From: Saccharomycopsis fibuligera x Saccharomycopsis cf. fibuligera
Lineage: Eukaryota > Ascomycota > Saccharomycetes > Ascoideales > Saccharomycopsidaceae
Reading direction: 5' to 3'
Assembly: GCA_001936135.1 (NCBI GenBank)
Contig: CP012821.1
Location: 496,001-560,000 of the forward strand
Length of the DNA: 64,000 nt
The notes beneath the pieces were generated by a model. The model saw only the letters and a program-made list of their open reading frames with translations, was not told the origin of the DNA and ran no database searches. Positions 61,997 through 64,000 of the stretch are shown one piece after another (within the stretch, counting starts at the first letter, position 1; every line of letters begins with the position of its first letter). The translations under genes and the position numbers were made by a program.

Positions 61997-63814
61997 TCAC
62001 AACTCACCATTTTGATGTTTTCTCAAATATTCGTCAGACTGTGGACTTTTTAACCATTCACCAAGGCTCATACCTTCAACAATAATAGATGTGGAACCAG
62101 ATGTTCTAGGTTGGTAAGCAAAAGTCATAGGTTGATGAGTAGAAGCTGAAGGCTGATATGCTGGTTTGGTGACAGAGGCAGCAGCAAAATTTTTTATTTT
62201 CTTTGACGAAGATGCTGTATGAATAATATTCTTTCTGAAACGTGCGTTGTGGACCCCGGTAGCAACAGGAAGAGGCTTTTTGGTTTTGAATTTGTTTTGA
62301 GCAATGTGGTATGCCAATCTTCTAACAAGAAGCTCAATGATTCTGCCACAAAAGCCGAAATATGGCCAAAGCACACTCTTCACTATGCTGTAAACTCTAA
62401 ACTTGATGCTTTCTGGTTTCTTGACCCAGGTCTCCATTTTCGGCTTTTTTCCCGATAATCTTTTTTGTTGAGTTCTTGGCACTCTATTACCGTTGATCAT
62501 GACTCTTAAGCAATCAGCAACTTTCTCAATAATATCTTCAATATCAATAATAGTTTCCACTGAAACATTAAGAATATTAGCAAGACGAGGTCTGGAGACA
62601 CAATCGTAAATGATCTTAGGTCCATCAGATTTCGACTTAGATAACTTATAAGTGTTGAACTCATCATTGATCTTTTGCGCAATAGTAATTCCATTTCCTA
62701 GATACTGATGAAAATTGAACTTTCCTTCGAACTTCGAAGCATTCCTACTCAATTTCAAAGCAACAAACATAGCAAAATAATCATTTTCCTGGATTGCAAA
62801 TTGCACTTCATTTGAGTCACTATCATAGTAACAGTACTTGGCACGAAGCTGCTCGAGAGACACAAAATTAAAATATTTCACCAAGAATTCTTGAGGGTTA
62901 GTCTTAAAGCATAGTTCCAATTCATCTAAAGTGTCTTTGGAAAGTACATCAAAGGAATTGCCTTTAGCTGCGTTGATATCTATCGAACCTTCAAGACATT
63001 TTGAAGTTTTAGTACATTCAGCAATGATTGTGTTTTTGGTGCTAGTGTATTCACAAATGTCAGTGCTGCTAGATTTTCCAACAGCAATGTTCTCTAGGGG
63101 AGATCTTAAAACAAAATTGGTATTTGCAAAATCAACAATTGCGGAGTTACGAAGGGCAAAAGAGGAACTAGATTTGAGATTCGCTTCGTGATAGGTGTAG
63201 TTTTGAAAAGCTTTTTGTTGTACAGGAGTTGTGTTTGCTCTGTCAAAAGAATAGAGTAATGAATTCGATCTAGTAGGAGATTGGAGACTCATACCAGCAA
63301 AATTAAAAGTTAAAGTGTTTCCTGAAGGAGCATCGTTTGAAGAAGTACTGCAGAGGGGACTAGATGATCGATCAGAAAATTTTTCAAGATTTTCTTCAGT
63401 AAGAAAGGGATTTGTGCAGTTTTGACGATCATTAAATGTATAATTATATGATGGGTTCGTGTTCTCAGTTCCCATAGAGGAAATCCCAATATGTTCACTC
63501 TGGAACCCTTCATTTGCTTCTTCTTGAGAATGTGCATTTTGAAGCCTTCCGATTTTTCCTTGAAATTTAGCCTCGGAGAGCTGTTTAAACCAGTCATCAT
63601 CAAAAATACTAAAACCACCACCTTTTTCATTGCCTTTTTCGGCCAATTTTGATTGTTGAAGCTCATCAACAGCTTGAAAAGAAGATGGCTCATCTGTATT
63701 AGTGTTTTCAAAAAAACAATAAGCGTTAAGGGCTTCAAAAAAGTCAGCATCAGAAAAAGCAAGGTTAACAGGACTTCTAGAGTTAAATTTAGAAGGATCT
63801 GCATCTGTAAACAT
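61997..63814 (-). CDS. Unrecognised protein
   Basis: The protein has 605 residues. I used the ATG at 63814 (MFTDADPSKFNSRS); the longer frame starts at TTG. The family is not recognised. The first half is polar and probably disordered (Ser/Asn/Thr-rich, many Phe-containing short motifs such as FSIFDDDWFKQL and FNFAGMSLQSP). A compact region at about 310-440 (ELCFKTNPQEFLVKYFNFV, DYFAMFVALKLSRNASKF, SRPRLANILNVSVETIIDIE) could be a helical domain. A basic stretch follows (about 445-560). Repeated TxxAYQP motifs (TKPAYQPSAS, MTFAYQPRTS) come near the end. No membrane span or signal peptide is seen. It could be a fast-evolving nuclear or regulatory protein; that is a guess. Confidence 0.65.
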   Translation of the reverse strand: MFTDADPSKFNSRSPVNLAFSDADFFEALNAYCFFENTNTDEPSSFQAVDELQQSKLAEKGNEKGGGFSIFDDDWFKQLSEAKFQGKIGRLQNAHSQEEANEGFQSEHIGISSMGTENTNPSYNYTFNDRQNCTNPFLTEENLEKFSDRSSSPLCSTSSNDAPSGNTLTFNFAGMSLQSPTRSNSLLYSFDRANTTPVQQKAFQNYTYHEANLKSSSSFALRNSAIVDFANTNFVLRSPLENIAVGKSSSTDICEYTSTKNTIIAECTKTSKCLEGSIDINAAKGNSFDVLSKDTLDELELCFKTNPQEFLVKYFNFVSLEQLRAKYCYYDSDSNEVQFAIQENDYFAMFVALKLSRNASKFEGKFNFHQYLGNGITIAQKINDEFNTYKLSKSKSDGPKIIYDCVSRPRLANILNVSVETIIDIEDIIEKVADCLRVMINGNRVPRTQQKRLSGKKPKMETWVKKPESIKFRVYSIVKSVLWPYFGFCGRIIELLVRRLAYHIAQNKFKTKKPLPVATGVHNARFRKNIIHTASSSKKIKNFAAASVTKPAYQPSASTHQPMTFAYQPRTSGSTSIIVEGMSLGEWLKSPQSDEYLRKHQNGEL

Positions 63815-64000
63815 GTTGAATAGTATAGCAATAAGTCTCAAGCAAAGAATTTGCAGTTAGCAGATTATCTGGGGGGCAAGATACATGTAGCATATATCTA
63901 AGCTGAATTTGATGAGGTATTTGAAGGAGTGGATGGAACTCCGAACAAATTATTCATTTTGGGGGAACCAGTATGCTTATAAACAGAGTTCTAAAAGGAA
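63815..64000. other. Upstream region of the last gene, cut by the window
   Basis: 186 bp of probable promoter. No clear element is seen. Confidence 0.3.

Overview
The window is nuclear DNA of a budding yeast (Saccharomycotina). The gene set is typically fungal (condensin YCS4, HEM15, CUE1, LSM4, MOB1, KAR5, ALG3, AIM21, FLO8, GEF1, KAP123, EAF3, NOG2). Introns carry yeast GTATGT donors and TACTAAC branch points, and proteins are rich in poly-Gln and poly-Asn. The GC-rich MATE transporter gene uses CTC and TTG for nearly all leucines and has only one CTG, in a low-complexity linker. That points to a CUG-Ser clade yeast (Candida/Lodderomyces group), so any leucine quoted from a CTG codon should be read as probable serine. 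The species cannot be fixed from sequence alone.

Layout, left to right. 0-13 kb: the 3' end of a SNG1-like membrane protein, YCS4, HEM15, CUE1, LSM4 (its first exon is only the ATG), a large uncharacterised protein and a UPF0303 protein. 13-24 kb: MOB1 (intron found), a divergent HTA-HTB histone pair, KAR5, a probable NRM1/WHI5-type G1/S repressor and a membrane-anchored protein of unknown function. 24-36 kb: ALG3, AIM21, MAP1 (intron found) and FLO8 with a long 5' region. 36-43 kb: a GC-rich island centred on the divergent promoter of GEF1 and a MATE transporter. Inside this island lies an AT-rich fragment of a protein-primed family B DNA polymerase, the kind carried by linear DNA plasmids. 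44-54 kb: a second HTA-HTB pair, an inverted near-copy of the first, then KAP123 and the three-exon citrate synthase gene. 54-64 kb: EAF3, tRNA-His, a 2.9 kb gene-poor AT-rich interval with a possible solo LTR, NOG2 and an unrecognised gene at the right edge.

The most notable items are these. (1) A decayed DNA polymerase B remnant at about 39.63-39.97 kb. (2) A complete H/ACA snoRNA in the NOG2 intron whose two guide pockets fit the neighbouring pseudouridines known for snR191. (3) Two inverted H2A/H2B loci 28.7 kb apart that share promoters as well as proteins. (4) Exon structures of LSM4, MOB1, MAP1, CIT1 and NOG2 that simple ORF calling misses.

Most genes here are independent housekeeping units rather than a pathway. 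Some functional groupings are visible: chromosome and cell-cycle control (YCS4, MOB1, NRM1-like, histones, EAF3), secretory pathway and ERAD (CUE1, ALG3, GEF1), and ribosome or RNA metabolism (LSM4, NOG2 with its intronic snoRNA). Neighbouring genes often share divergent promoters (YCS4/HEM15, AIM21/MAP1, HTA/HTB twice, GEF1/MATE, NRM1-like/unknown).
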